Assembly: GCF_907164845.1 (NCBI RefSeq)
Contig: NZ_OU015430.1
Location: 1 to 64,000, forward strand
Length of the DNA stretch: 64,000 nucleotides
Direction of reading: 5' to 3'
Source: Lysobacter luteus
Lineage (GTDB): Bacteria > Pseudomonadota > Gammaproteobacteria > Xanthomonadales > Xanthomonadaceae
In this document: in pieces, positions 57,553-64,000 of the stretch
Layout of the letters: each line of letters begins with the position of its first letter
Position numbering within the stretch: the first letter of the stretch is position 1
The notes under the pieces: model-generated
Seen by the model: only the letters and a program-made list of their open reading frames with translations
What the model was told of the DNA's origin: nothing
The model's database searches: none
Program-made: the position numbers and the translations under genes

Positions 57553-60054
57553 ATGCGATTCCCGATCGACGACCTGCTGCCGCGCATCCGCGACAGCCTC
57601 GCCAGCCACCCGCGGCTGGTGCTGGAGGCACCGCCGGGCGCCGGCAAGACCACCCAGGTGCCGCCTGCGTTGCTCGATGCACCGTGGCTGGCCGGGGGTC
57701 GCATCGTGATGCTCGAACCGCGCCGGGTCGCCGCCCGTGCGGCGGCCAGGTTCATGGCCGGCCAGCGTGGCGAGCTGGTCGGCCAGACCGTCGGCTACCG
57801 CATCCGCTTCGACCGCCAGGTGACCGATGCGACCCGCATCGAGGTCGTCACCGAAGGCATCCTGACCCGGATGATCCAGGACGACCCGGCGCTGGAGGGC
57901 GTCGGTGCGCTGGTGTTCGACGAGTTCCACGAGCGCCATCTGTCGGCCGACCTCGGCCTGGCGTTGGCGCTCGATGTGCAGGCGGCGTTGCGCGAGGACC
58001 TGCGCATCGTGGTGATGTCGGCGACGCTGGACGGCGAGCGGCTGGCGCGGTTCATCGATGCACCGCGGCTGTCCAGCGCCGGGCGCAGTTTCCCGGTGGA
58101 GGTCGCGCACTTCCCGCCGCGACGCGACGAGGCGCCGGAGCACCACCTGCGCCGCGCGGTCGAGCACGCACTCGCCAGCCATCCCGGCGACGTGCTCGCG
58201 TTCCTGCCGGGACGCCGCGAGATCGACCGCGCGATGCGCGCGCTCGCGGACTCCAGTGCCGACGCCGAGTTGCTGGCATTGCACGGCGACCTGCCGGTAG
58301 AGCAGCAGGCCCGCGTGCTGCAGCCGGCCGATGACGGCCGACGCCGGGTCGTGCTCGCGACCAACGTCGCCGAGTCCAGCGTGACCCTGCCGGGCGTGCG
58401 CGTCGTGGTCGACAGCGGGCTCGCACGGGAGCCGCGGTTCGACCCCAACAGCGGCTTCGGCCGGCTCGACGTGGTCCACATCGCCCAGTCTTCGGCGGAC
58501 CAGCGCGCCGGTCGCGCCGGCCGCGTCGCGTCAGGTTGGGCGTACCGGCTGTGGCCGCAGTCGCAGCGGCTGGAGCCTCAACGCCGGCCGGAGATCAACC
58601 AGGTCGAACTGTCCGGCCTCGCACTGGAACTGGCCGGCTGGGGCGACGCCGACCTGCGATTCCCGGACCCGCCGCCGCCGGGCGCGCTGGCGGCCGGGCG
58701 GGAGTTGCTGCAGCGGCTCGGCGCGCTCGACGGACAATCGATCACTGCGTTCGGCCGGCGGATGCTTGCGCTCGGTACCCACCCGCGGCTGGCGGCGATG
58801 CTGCTGGCGCCCGACGACGACAGCGAACGCGCGCTGGCCTGCGACCTCGCTGCACTGGTGGAGGCGCGCGATCCGCTGCGTGCCGGTGGCGACGCGTTCG
58901 CTGCACGCTGGCAGGCACTTGTCGCATTCCGGCGCGGCAGCCCGCCGCACGACGCCTCGCGCGGCGCATTGGCGGCAATCGACCAGGCCGCGCGGCAATG
59001 GCGCCGCCGCCTGCGTGTCGATGTCGCGCCGCCGGCAGACGCACCCGCGCACTTGATCGGCGACCTGCTCGCCCACGCCTGGCCGGACCGGATCGCCCGC
59101 CAGCATCCGGCCGACCCGCTGCGCTACCAGCTTGCCAACGGTCGGGGGGCGCGCCTGTACGACGACAGCGTGTTGTTCGGCGAGCCTTGGCTGCTGGTGG
59201 CCGAGTTGCGCGACGACAGTCGCCAACCCGGACGCGACGCCCGCATCCTGCGCGCGGCACCGGTGGATCCAGGTCGGCTCGAGCGTGACTGGCCAGCGCG
59301 CTTCACCACCCGGGACCGCGTGTTCTGGGACACGGACCGCAACGCCATCGCCGCGGTGCGCGAACGCCGCTTCGACAGCATCGTGCTGGATCGCCGGCCG
59401 ATCGCGCAGCCCGACCGGTCGCGCCATGCCGAGGCACTGGTGGATGCGGTGCGCCAGCTCGGCCTGGACGCCTTGCCGTGGACCGGCGCACTGCGGCAGT
59501 GGCGTGCGCGCGTGCGCAGCCTGCGCCACTGGAGTCCGGAACTCGGCCTGCCGGACCTGTCCGACGCAGCGTTGCTCGATACGTTGCCGCAGTGGCTGCA
59601 GCCCGCGCTTGCCGGCAAGACGCGGCTCGATGCACTCGCCGCCGACGCGCTCGCGGAAGCGCTCAAGTCCGGGATCGACTGGCCGACGCGCCAGCGGATC
59701 GACGCGCTTGCGCCGATCCGGGTTGCGGTGCCTTCGGGACTGCAACGCGACGTGCGCTACGGGTTCGATGACGAAACCGGCGAACCGGTCGCGCCCGTGC
59801 TGGCGGTCAAGCTGCAGGAGCTGTTCGGCTTGGCCGACACGCCGCGTATCGTCGAAGGCCGGGTGCCGCTGACGCTGCACCTGCTGTCGCCGGGCGGGCG
59901 ACCACTGCAGGTGACCGGCGACCTGCGCGGGTTCTGGGAGCGCACCTACCCGGAGGTCCGCAAGGAGATGAAAGGGCGGTATCCCCGGCACCCGTGGCCG
60001 GACGACCCGTGGTCGGCGACGGCGACGCACCGCGCGAAGCCGCGGGGGACCTGA
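57553..60054 (+). CDS. hrpB: ATP-dependent RNA helicase HrpB
   Basis: An 833-residue DEAH-type helicase. Walker A APPGAGKTTQ near the start, ATPase motif VFDEFHERHL, SAT in VVMSATLDG, then the RecA-2 domain (LATNVAESSVTLPGV; QRAGRAGRV) and the long HrpB C-terminal domain with FGLADTPRIVEGRVPLTLHL and ERTYPEVRKEMKGRYPRHPW. ATG 57553 is chosen because the conserved region begins there. It is a ubiquitous helicase of uncertain target. Divergent from tatD. Confidence 0.96.
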   Translation: MRFPIDDLLPRIRDSLASHPRLVLEAPPGAGKTTQVPPALLDAPWLAGGRIVMLEPRRVAARAAARFMAGQRGELVGQTVGYRIRFDRQVTDATRIEVVTEGILTRMIQDDPALEGVGALVFDEFHERHLSADLGLALALDVQAALREDLRIVVMSATLDGERLARFIDAPRLSSAGRSFPVEVAHFPPRRDEAPEHHLRRAVEHALASHPGDVLAFLPGRREIDRAMRALADSSADAELLALHGDLPVEQQARVLQPADDGRRRVVLATNVAESSVTLPGVRVVVDSGLAREPRFDPNSGFGRLDVVHIAQSSADQRAGRAGRVASGWAYRLWPQSQRLEPQRRPEINQVELSGLALELAGWGDADLRFPDPPPPGALAAGRELLQRLGALDGQSITAFGRRMLALGTHPRLAAMLLAPDDDSERALACDLAALVEARDPLRAGGDAFAARWQALVAFRRGSPPHDASRGALAAIDQAARQWRRRLRVDVAPPADAPAHLIGDLLAHAWPDRIARQHPADPLRYQLANGRGARLYDDSVLFGEPWLLVAELRDDSRQPGRDARILRAAPVDPGRLERDWPARFTTRDRVFWDTDRNAIAAVRERRFDSIVLDRRPIAQPDRSRHAEALVDAVRQLGLDALPWTGALRQWRARVRSLRHWSPELGLPDLSDAALLDTLPQWLQPALAGKTRLDALAADALAEALKSGIDWPTRQRIDALAPIRVAVPSGLQRDVRYGFDDETGEPVAPVLAVKLQELFGLADTPRIVEGRVPLTLHLLSPGGRPLQVTGDLRGFWERTYPEVRKEMKGRYPRHPWPDDPWSATATHRAKPRGT

Positions 60055-60166
60055 TCGCCCGCGTCGCGACGTTCAGCCGCCAGCCGGCTGCGGCCGCGCG
60101 GCTCACGCCGGCTCAACGCGCTGCTGGGGACACTCTGCCCACGTTTCCCCCAAGGCCCCATCGCTC

Positions 60167-60550
60167 ATGAGCAGACTCGACATGATCCCCGACCGCGCCC
60201 TGCAACTGGCCAGCAGCGTCGGCGACAGCCTTCGCCACGCCGTTCCCGGCGGCGCCGGTCGCTGGCTGGACGCCGGCGCCAAGCTCGGCGCGATCAAGGG
60301 CGGCGCGCGCGTCGCCGGGTTCTTCGTGCGGCGCCATCCCGCGCTGGTCGCGGCCACTGCCGCCGGTGCCGGGTTGCTGTGGTACGCCGCGCGTCGCAAG
60401 GCCAAACAGGCCGAGACCGCGCCGATCGACGGCAGCGCAAAACGCGTCGAGGCGCGCCGCTCCAACGGATCGACCGCGCGCAAGCGTTCCTCGACCGCAC
60501 GCAAGGGCACCCGCTCACGCAGCACCGCAAGCACGCCAACTGCCGACTGA
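60167..60550 (+). CDS. Small basic protein of unknown function
   Basis: A 127-residue protein. A helical N-terminus (DMIPDRALQLASSVGDSLRH), a hydrophobic stretch with Gly (ALVAATAAGAGLLWYAARRK) that could be one membrane helix, then a Lys/Arg/Ser/Thr tail rich in basic residues (RSNGSTARKRSSTARKGTRS). The tail looks like a histone-like nucleic-acid-binding region. No family recognised. It lies 112 bases after hrpB. Confidence 0.65.
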   Translation: MSRLDMIPDRALQLASSVGDSLRHAVPGGAGRWLDAGAKLGAIKGGARVAGFFVRRHPALVAATAAGAGLLWYAARRKAKQAETAPIDGSAKRVEARRSNGSTARKRSSTARKGTRSRSTASTPTAD

Positions 60551-60575
60551 GTTCGAGGTTCTTCCCAGGGATCCT

Positions 60576-60602
60576 CGCCGGCAGCGCAGGCGCCTGCCGG
60601 CG
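60576..60602. terminator. Hairpin between convergent genes
   Basis: A 9-bp perfect stem (60576-60584 with 60594-60602) lies between the small basic protein gene and the convergent kinase gene. No T tract; weak evidence of a shared terminator. Confidence 0.35.
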
Positions 60603-60607
60603 ACTGC

Positions 60608-61705
60608 TCAGGCGTGTGCCGGCTCGCTGGCCTCGGGCAGTTCGATGACGAAGCAGGCACCGCCGCCTTCGCGGTCCTCGTACCAGAGCTGGCCGCCCGC
60701 CTTGACGACGATCTGCTTGGCCAGCGACAGCCCCAGACCGCTGGAGATGCCGTCCTCGGGTTGCTGCAGGCGGGTAAACGGCTTGAACAGTTCGCGCTGC
60801 ATCGCTGCCGGGATGCCCGGCCCGCGATCCAGCGCCACCAGCTGCCAGTAGCCGGGCGCACCGGCCCGCCCGGCGAGCAGCAGTTCGCTGCCCGGCGCGT
60901 ACTTCATCGCGTTGGTGACGAGGTTCTCGCCCAGCTGGCGCAGGACGCGCGCATCGATCGCGACATGCGCGCGTGCCGGCGGCAACGACAGCTTGACCTC
61001 GATATTGCGGGCGTCGAGCTGGAACTCGTAGCGGTCGACCAGCCATTCAAGCGTCGCCCCCAGGTCGGCGCAGGCCACCGTGCCGTTACGTTCCCCGGCA
61101 CGTGATTCCAGGTAATGGCGGATGTAGCCGAGCGCGTCGTCGGCGCTCTCGTGGATCATCTGCAGGTAGCGCGGCACGCGCTCGGGCTTGCAGCCGTCGT
61201 GGATCAGGATGTCGCTGGCAAACAGCACGCTCGACAGCGGGTTCTTGAGGTCATGCGCGACCAGGTTGACCAGCTCCTCGCGCTCGCGGGCGACGCGCTC
61301 GAGCCGGTCGCGGGTGAGCTTGAGGCCGATGTGGGCGTTGACCCGTGCGAGCAGTTCCTCGGGGAGGAAGGGTTTGGTCACGTAGTCGACCACACCGGCG
61401 TCGAACGCACGCAGCAACAGGTCGCGATCGTGCGCGGCGGTGACGAACACCACAGGGATCCGCAGCGGCGGTTCCTGCGCTCGCAACGCGGCAAGCACTT
61501 CGAAGCCGTCCATGCCCGGCATCATCATGTCGAGCAGGATCATGTCGGGAACCGACTCGGCGTAACGCGCCAACGCTTCCTGACCGCTGGAGGCGGTGAT
61601 GACCTGGTAGCCCTCGCGCGTCAGCAGCGCGCTGACAACCCGCAGGTTCGCGGCCTGGTCGTCGACGACAAGGATTCGGCCGAGCGTGGTTTCGGAGTGC
61701 GGCAT
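60608..61705 (-). CDS. Hybrid receiver-histidine kinase
   Basis: A 365-residue cytosolic protein. An N-terminal receiver (phosphoacceptor Asp59 in MILLDMMMPGMDG, Lys111 in YVTKPF) is followed by a short linker, HisKA with His151 in NLVAHDLKNPLSS and HATPase_c with N-box ENLVTNAMKY, G1 DRGPGIP and G2 GLGLSLAK. A receiver ahead of a kinase is a known signal-relay form. ATG 61705 starts the receiver directly. The gene has no partner in view. Confidence 0.88.
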   Translation of the reverse strand: MPHSETTLGRILVVDDQAANLRVVSALLTREGYQVITASSGQEALARYAESVPDMILLDMMMPGMDGFEVLAALRAQEPPLRIPVVFVTAAHDRDLLLRAFDAGVVDYVTKPFLPEELLARVNAHIGLKLTRDRLERVAREREELVNLVAHDLKNPLSSVLFASDILIHDGCKPERVPRYLQMIHESADDALGYIRHYLESRAGERNGTVACADLGATLEWLVDRYEFQLDARNIEVKLSLPPARAHVAIDARVLRQLGENLVTNAMKYAPGSELLLAGRAGAPGYWQLVALDRGPGIPAAMQRELFKPFTRLQQPEDGISSGLGLSLAKQIVVKAGGQLWYEDREGGGACFVIELPEASEPAHA

Positions 61706-61821
61706 GGAATTCCCGTGGCGGGCCCGCTCCCCACTTGCATCAAACTGAACGGGCGACCTCCGGAAGAATCGCAGGTTTGTCGCCGCAGGCCAATGTCCGT
61801 TGATGTCTTCACTGAACGCGT

Positions 61822-62385
61822 TCAGGAGGCGCCACCGGCCGCGCTGCGCGGATCGATCACGCGCCAGGCGCCCGGCGCGAGGCCGTCCAGGGCCACTGCG
61901 CCGATGCCCACCCGCACCAGCCGCAAGGTCGGCAGCCCCACCGCGGCGGTCATCCGGCGCACCTGCCGGTTGCGGCCTTCGGTGATGACCACCTGCAACC
62001 AGGCGTCCGGGACGGTCTTGCGAAAGCGCACCGGCGGGTCGCGCGGCCACAGGGCGGGCGGCTCCGCCACGCACGCGCGAGCCGGCCGGGTGGGGCCGTC
62101 GCGCAACTCGACACCGCGCCGCAGTGCATCCAGCTGCGCCGGTTGCGGGTCGCCTTCCACCTGCACCAGGTAGGTCTTGGGCTGCTTGTGGCGCGGGTCG
62201 GTCAGCCGGTGTGCCAGGCCGCCGTCGTCGGTCAGCAGCAACAGCCCTTCGCTGTCGTGGTCCAGCCGGCCTGCCGGGTAGACCCCGGCGGGCAGGCCGA
62301 ACCCGGCCAGCGTCGGCCGCGGTGGCTCACTGCGGTCGGTGAACTGGCACAGCACGCCATACGGCTTGTTGAACGCGATCAGCAC
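61822..62385 (-). CDS. rluE: Pseudouridine synthase, RluE-like
   Basis: A 187-residue RsuA/RluB/E/F-type enzyme without an S4 domain. It has the catalytic motif [14 protein letters not shown] with the active Asp, the N-terminal [11 protein letters not shown] and [14 protein letters not shown]. RluE modifies U2457 of E. coli 23S rRNA; the short length and lack of S4 fit RluE best. Start ATG 62385. It lies between the kinase gene and the lipoprotein methyltransferase gene. Confidence 0.88.
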   Translation of the reverse strand: MLIAFNKPYGVLCQFTDRSEPPRPTLAGFGLPAGVYPAGRLDHDSEGLLLLTDDGGLAHRLTDPRHKQPKTYLVQVEGDPQPAQLDALRRGVELRDGPTRPARACVAEPPALWPRDPPVRFRKTVPDAWLQVVITEGRNRQVRRMTAAVGLPTLRLVRVGIGAVALDGLAPGAWRVIDPRSAAGGAS

Positions 62386-62404
62386 GGGGCGGCGGGTGGG
62401 CCCG

Positions 62405-63304
62405 TCAGCCGGCGGCGCCGGGCTTGCGGAAGCGCAACGTCATGCGGTCGCTCTCGCCGATCGCCTGGTACTTGGCGTCGTCCGCGTCGTCGTGGTTGTT
62501 GGACGGTGGCAGGGTCCACACACCATTGGGATGGTCGCGGGTGTCGGCCGGGTTGGCATTGACCTCGCTCTGGCCGTCCAGTTCGAAGCCGGCCGCCTCC
62601 GCCATCGCGATCACCTGCGCCTGGCCGACATAGCCCGACTCGTCGTCGTCGCCCACATCGGCCGCGGCGCGGTGTTCGACCACGCCCAGCGTGCCGCCGG
62701 GCTTCAGCACCGCGAAGAAGCCGTCGAACATCCCCTGGGCCTGTTGGTTGGAGCGCCAGTTGTGGACGTTGCGGAAGGTCAGCACCAGATCGGCCGAGCC
62801 GGCCGGTCCGAACACCGGTGCGGCCGGGTCATAGGCGACTACGGTGGCGCGGTCGAACCGCTCCGGGTCGCCGGCGAACTTTGCCTCCAGCCCGTCGCGG
62901 CTGCGCTGCTGGTAGTCGCGACCGCCACCGGCGGGCAGGGTGGCCGGGTCGACCACCGCCGCCACGTACTGGCCGCCATCGCGCAGGTACGGCGCCAGGA
63001 TCTCGGCATACCAGCCGCCGCCGGGGGTGATCTCGACGACGGTCTGGTCCGGCGACAGGCCGAAGAAGGCGAGCGTTTCGGCCGGGTGGCGGTACGCATC
63101 GCGCGCCGAGTTTTCCGGGCTGCGCCAGGCGCCCTGCAGTACGGCCGACAGTGCCGCGTCGGCGTCGGCCGTGGCCGGTGGCGCGGTATCGGCGGGGGCG
63201 GATGCCTGGCCGGCGACGTCATCGGCCGGGGTGGTCGCGGTGGTGTCGGCGGTGCAGGCGGCGATCGCGGCGGGAAGCAGGGCGGCAAGCAGGAGACGTT
63301 TCAT
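62405..63304 (-). CDS. Lipoprotein with SAM-methyltransferase-like fold
   Basis: A 299-residue protein. The start overlaps the LysR stop (ATGA). A signal sequence with lipobox (AAIAAC) and an Ala/Pro/Thr-rich linker precede a class I methyltransferase fold: motif [16 protein letters not shown], and [15 protein letters not shown] later. Such a fold outside the cytoplasm is odd, because SAM is not normally there. Homologues with a signal peptide are common in proteobacteria as methyltransferases of unknown role. An open frame continues upstream into the LysR gene but is not used. Confidence 0.82.
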   Translation of the reverse strand: MKRLLLAALLPAAIAACTADTTATTPADDVAGQASAPADTAPPATADADAALSAVLQGAWRSPENSARDAYRHPAETLAFFGLSPDQTVVEITPGGGWYAEILAPYLRDGGQYVAAVVDPATLPAGGGRDYQQRSRDGLEAKFAGDPERFDRATVVAYDPAAPVFGPAGSADLVLTFRNVHNWRSNQQAQGMFDGFFAVLKPGGTLGVVEHRAAADVGDDDESGYVGQAQVIAMAEAAGFELDGQSEVNANPADTRDHPNGVWTLPPSNNHDDADDAKYQAIGESDRMTLRFRKPGAAG

Positions 63305-64000
63305 CGCGGCAGTCCGGTGGGCGGAAGATCGGCCAGCGTAGCGCCGCGTGCCTCCGCATGCAGCCATTCGCGGAAGGCCAGCAGGCCCGGGTGCGAGGCC
63401 GAGCGCGACGGATATACCAGGTAGTGGTCGTAGTCGCTGGGCAGGCGGTGCGGGCTGAGCACCACCAGTTGCCCGCTTTCGATCAGCGTGCGCGAGCGGA
63501 CCATCCGCGCCAGCGCCACGCCGATGCCATCGACCGCCGCGCGGTGCACCGACTCCAGGTCGTCCAGCCGGGTCACGTAGCGCTCGGGTTCGTGTCCGCC
63601 GTGTCGCTCGAACCAGCGCGCCCAGTGGCGCATCCCGGTTTCGCCGATGAGCGGCCAGCGGTGCAGCTCGCCGGCCGCGTCCAGGCCCATCCGCTCGACC
63701 AGCGCCGGGCTCGCCACCGGCGCCAGCGACTCGTCCAGCAGGTGCTCGGCGACGACGCCCGGCCAACGCCCGGCGCCCATCCGCAACGCGGCATCGACGT
63801 CGTCGTCGCGCTCGAAGTCCACCAGCCGCTCCGACGACAGCAGGTTGAGCTGCAGCAGGGGGTGCGCGGCCAGGAACCGGCCCAGGCGCGGCACCAGCCA
63901 CCCCGAGGCCATCGACGGCAGCACGCTGACGGTGAGCACGTCGCCCCGGCGCGGCCCGGCGGGGCGCAGCGCCGCCTCCAGCGACTCCAGCGGTGGCCCC
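63301..64000 (-). CDS. LysR-family regulator, C-terminal part (5' end outside window)
   Basis: The reading frame is open to the right edge, so the N-terminal HTH is not seen. The visible ~230 residues are a LysR substrate-binding domain: LTVSVLPSMASGWLVPRLGRF at its start, FERDDDVDAALRMGAG and GIGVALARMVRSRTLIESGQL. The GcvA-like subgroup fits best. The stop overlaps the start of the lipoprotein methyltransferase gene by ATGA, so the two may be co-expressed. The controlled genes cannot be named. Confidence 0.88.
   Translation of the reverse strand, partial: GPPLESLEAALRPAGPRRGDVLTVSVLPSMASGWLVPRLGRFLAAHPLLQLNLLSSERLVDFERDDDVDAALRMGAGRWPGVVAEHLLDESLAPVASPALVERMGLDAAGELHRWPLIGETGMRHWARWFERHGGHEPERYVTRLDDLESVHRAAVDGIGVALARMVRSRTLIESGQLVVLSPHRLPSDYDHYLVYPSRSASHPGLLAFREWLHAEARGATLADLPPTGLPR

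Noticed and set aside
63305-63901. In-frame extension of the lipoprotein methyltransferase into the LysR gene.
   Set aside because: The LysR frame is the conserved one there, and the start at 63304 gives a good lipobox and overlaps the LysR stop.

Overview
The window is GC-rich chromosomal DNA from a gammaproteobacterium of the Xanthomonadaceae/Lysobacteraceae type (Lysobacter, Luteimonas or a relative). The basis is the tonB-exbB-exbD-exbD block, the style of the gene products, and the replication-origin neighbourhood: dnaA-dnaN-recF-gyrB on the minus strand back to back with rpmH-rnpA-yidC-mnmE on the plus strand. Genes are dense, start and stop codons often overlap, and I see no tRNA, rRNA, CRISPR array, insertion sequence or prophage.

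Region by region. 1-2.1 kb: the end of a fructose-1,6-bisphosphatase gene and a sigma-54 activator. 2.2-8.9 kb (minus): an eight-gene cluster that I read as a divergent functional-amyloid (Fap-type) operon. It has an A-position protein, a B-like repeat protein, three tandem FapC-like fibre subunits, a C39 peptidase (FapD), an E-position secreted protein and an outer-membrane barrel with an N-terminal coiled coil (FapF). A near-consensus sigma-54 promoter precedes it. 9.2-17.3 kb: a 2-oxoglutarate oxygenase, a response regulator/histidine kinase pair, a SLC13-type transporter, a radical SAM protein, a cardiolipin synthase and pdxJ. 17.4-22.1 kb: the tonB-exbB-exbD1-exbD2 operon, a TPR protein and an M48 protease lipoprotein. 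22.2-32.8 kb: the origin region, with a probable oriC between dnaA and dnaN. 32.9-41.0 kb: a TonB-C lipoprotein, two ABC exporters, a tripeptidyl-aminopeptidase-like lipoprotein, a ferredoxin-NADP reductase and a small lipoprotein.

41.2-52.5 kb (plus): a long, tightly overlapped Tad/Flp-type locus. It encodes two pilin-like peptides, TadE/TadG-like proteins, CpaB, a CpaC secretin (broken by an apparent one-base frameshift), an FHA-CpaF fusion ATPase, TadB and TadC, with several unassigned secreted proteins and a DUF192 protein. No TadZ/CpaE and no prepilin peptidase is present in the locus. 52.5-56.7 kb: a run of secreted proteins and lipoproteins, including an OmpA-like lipoprotein and an LprI-like protein. 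56.7-64 kb: tatD and hrpB (divergent, with a palindromic promoter arrangement that suggests leaderless mRNAs), a basic small protein, a receiver-kinase hybrid, an rluE-type pseudouridine synthase, a lipoprotein with a methyltransferase fold, and a truncated LysR gene at the edge.

The two surface-fibre systems, Fap-like amyloid and Tad-like pilus, are the parts most worth attention.
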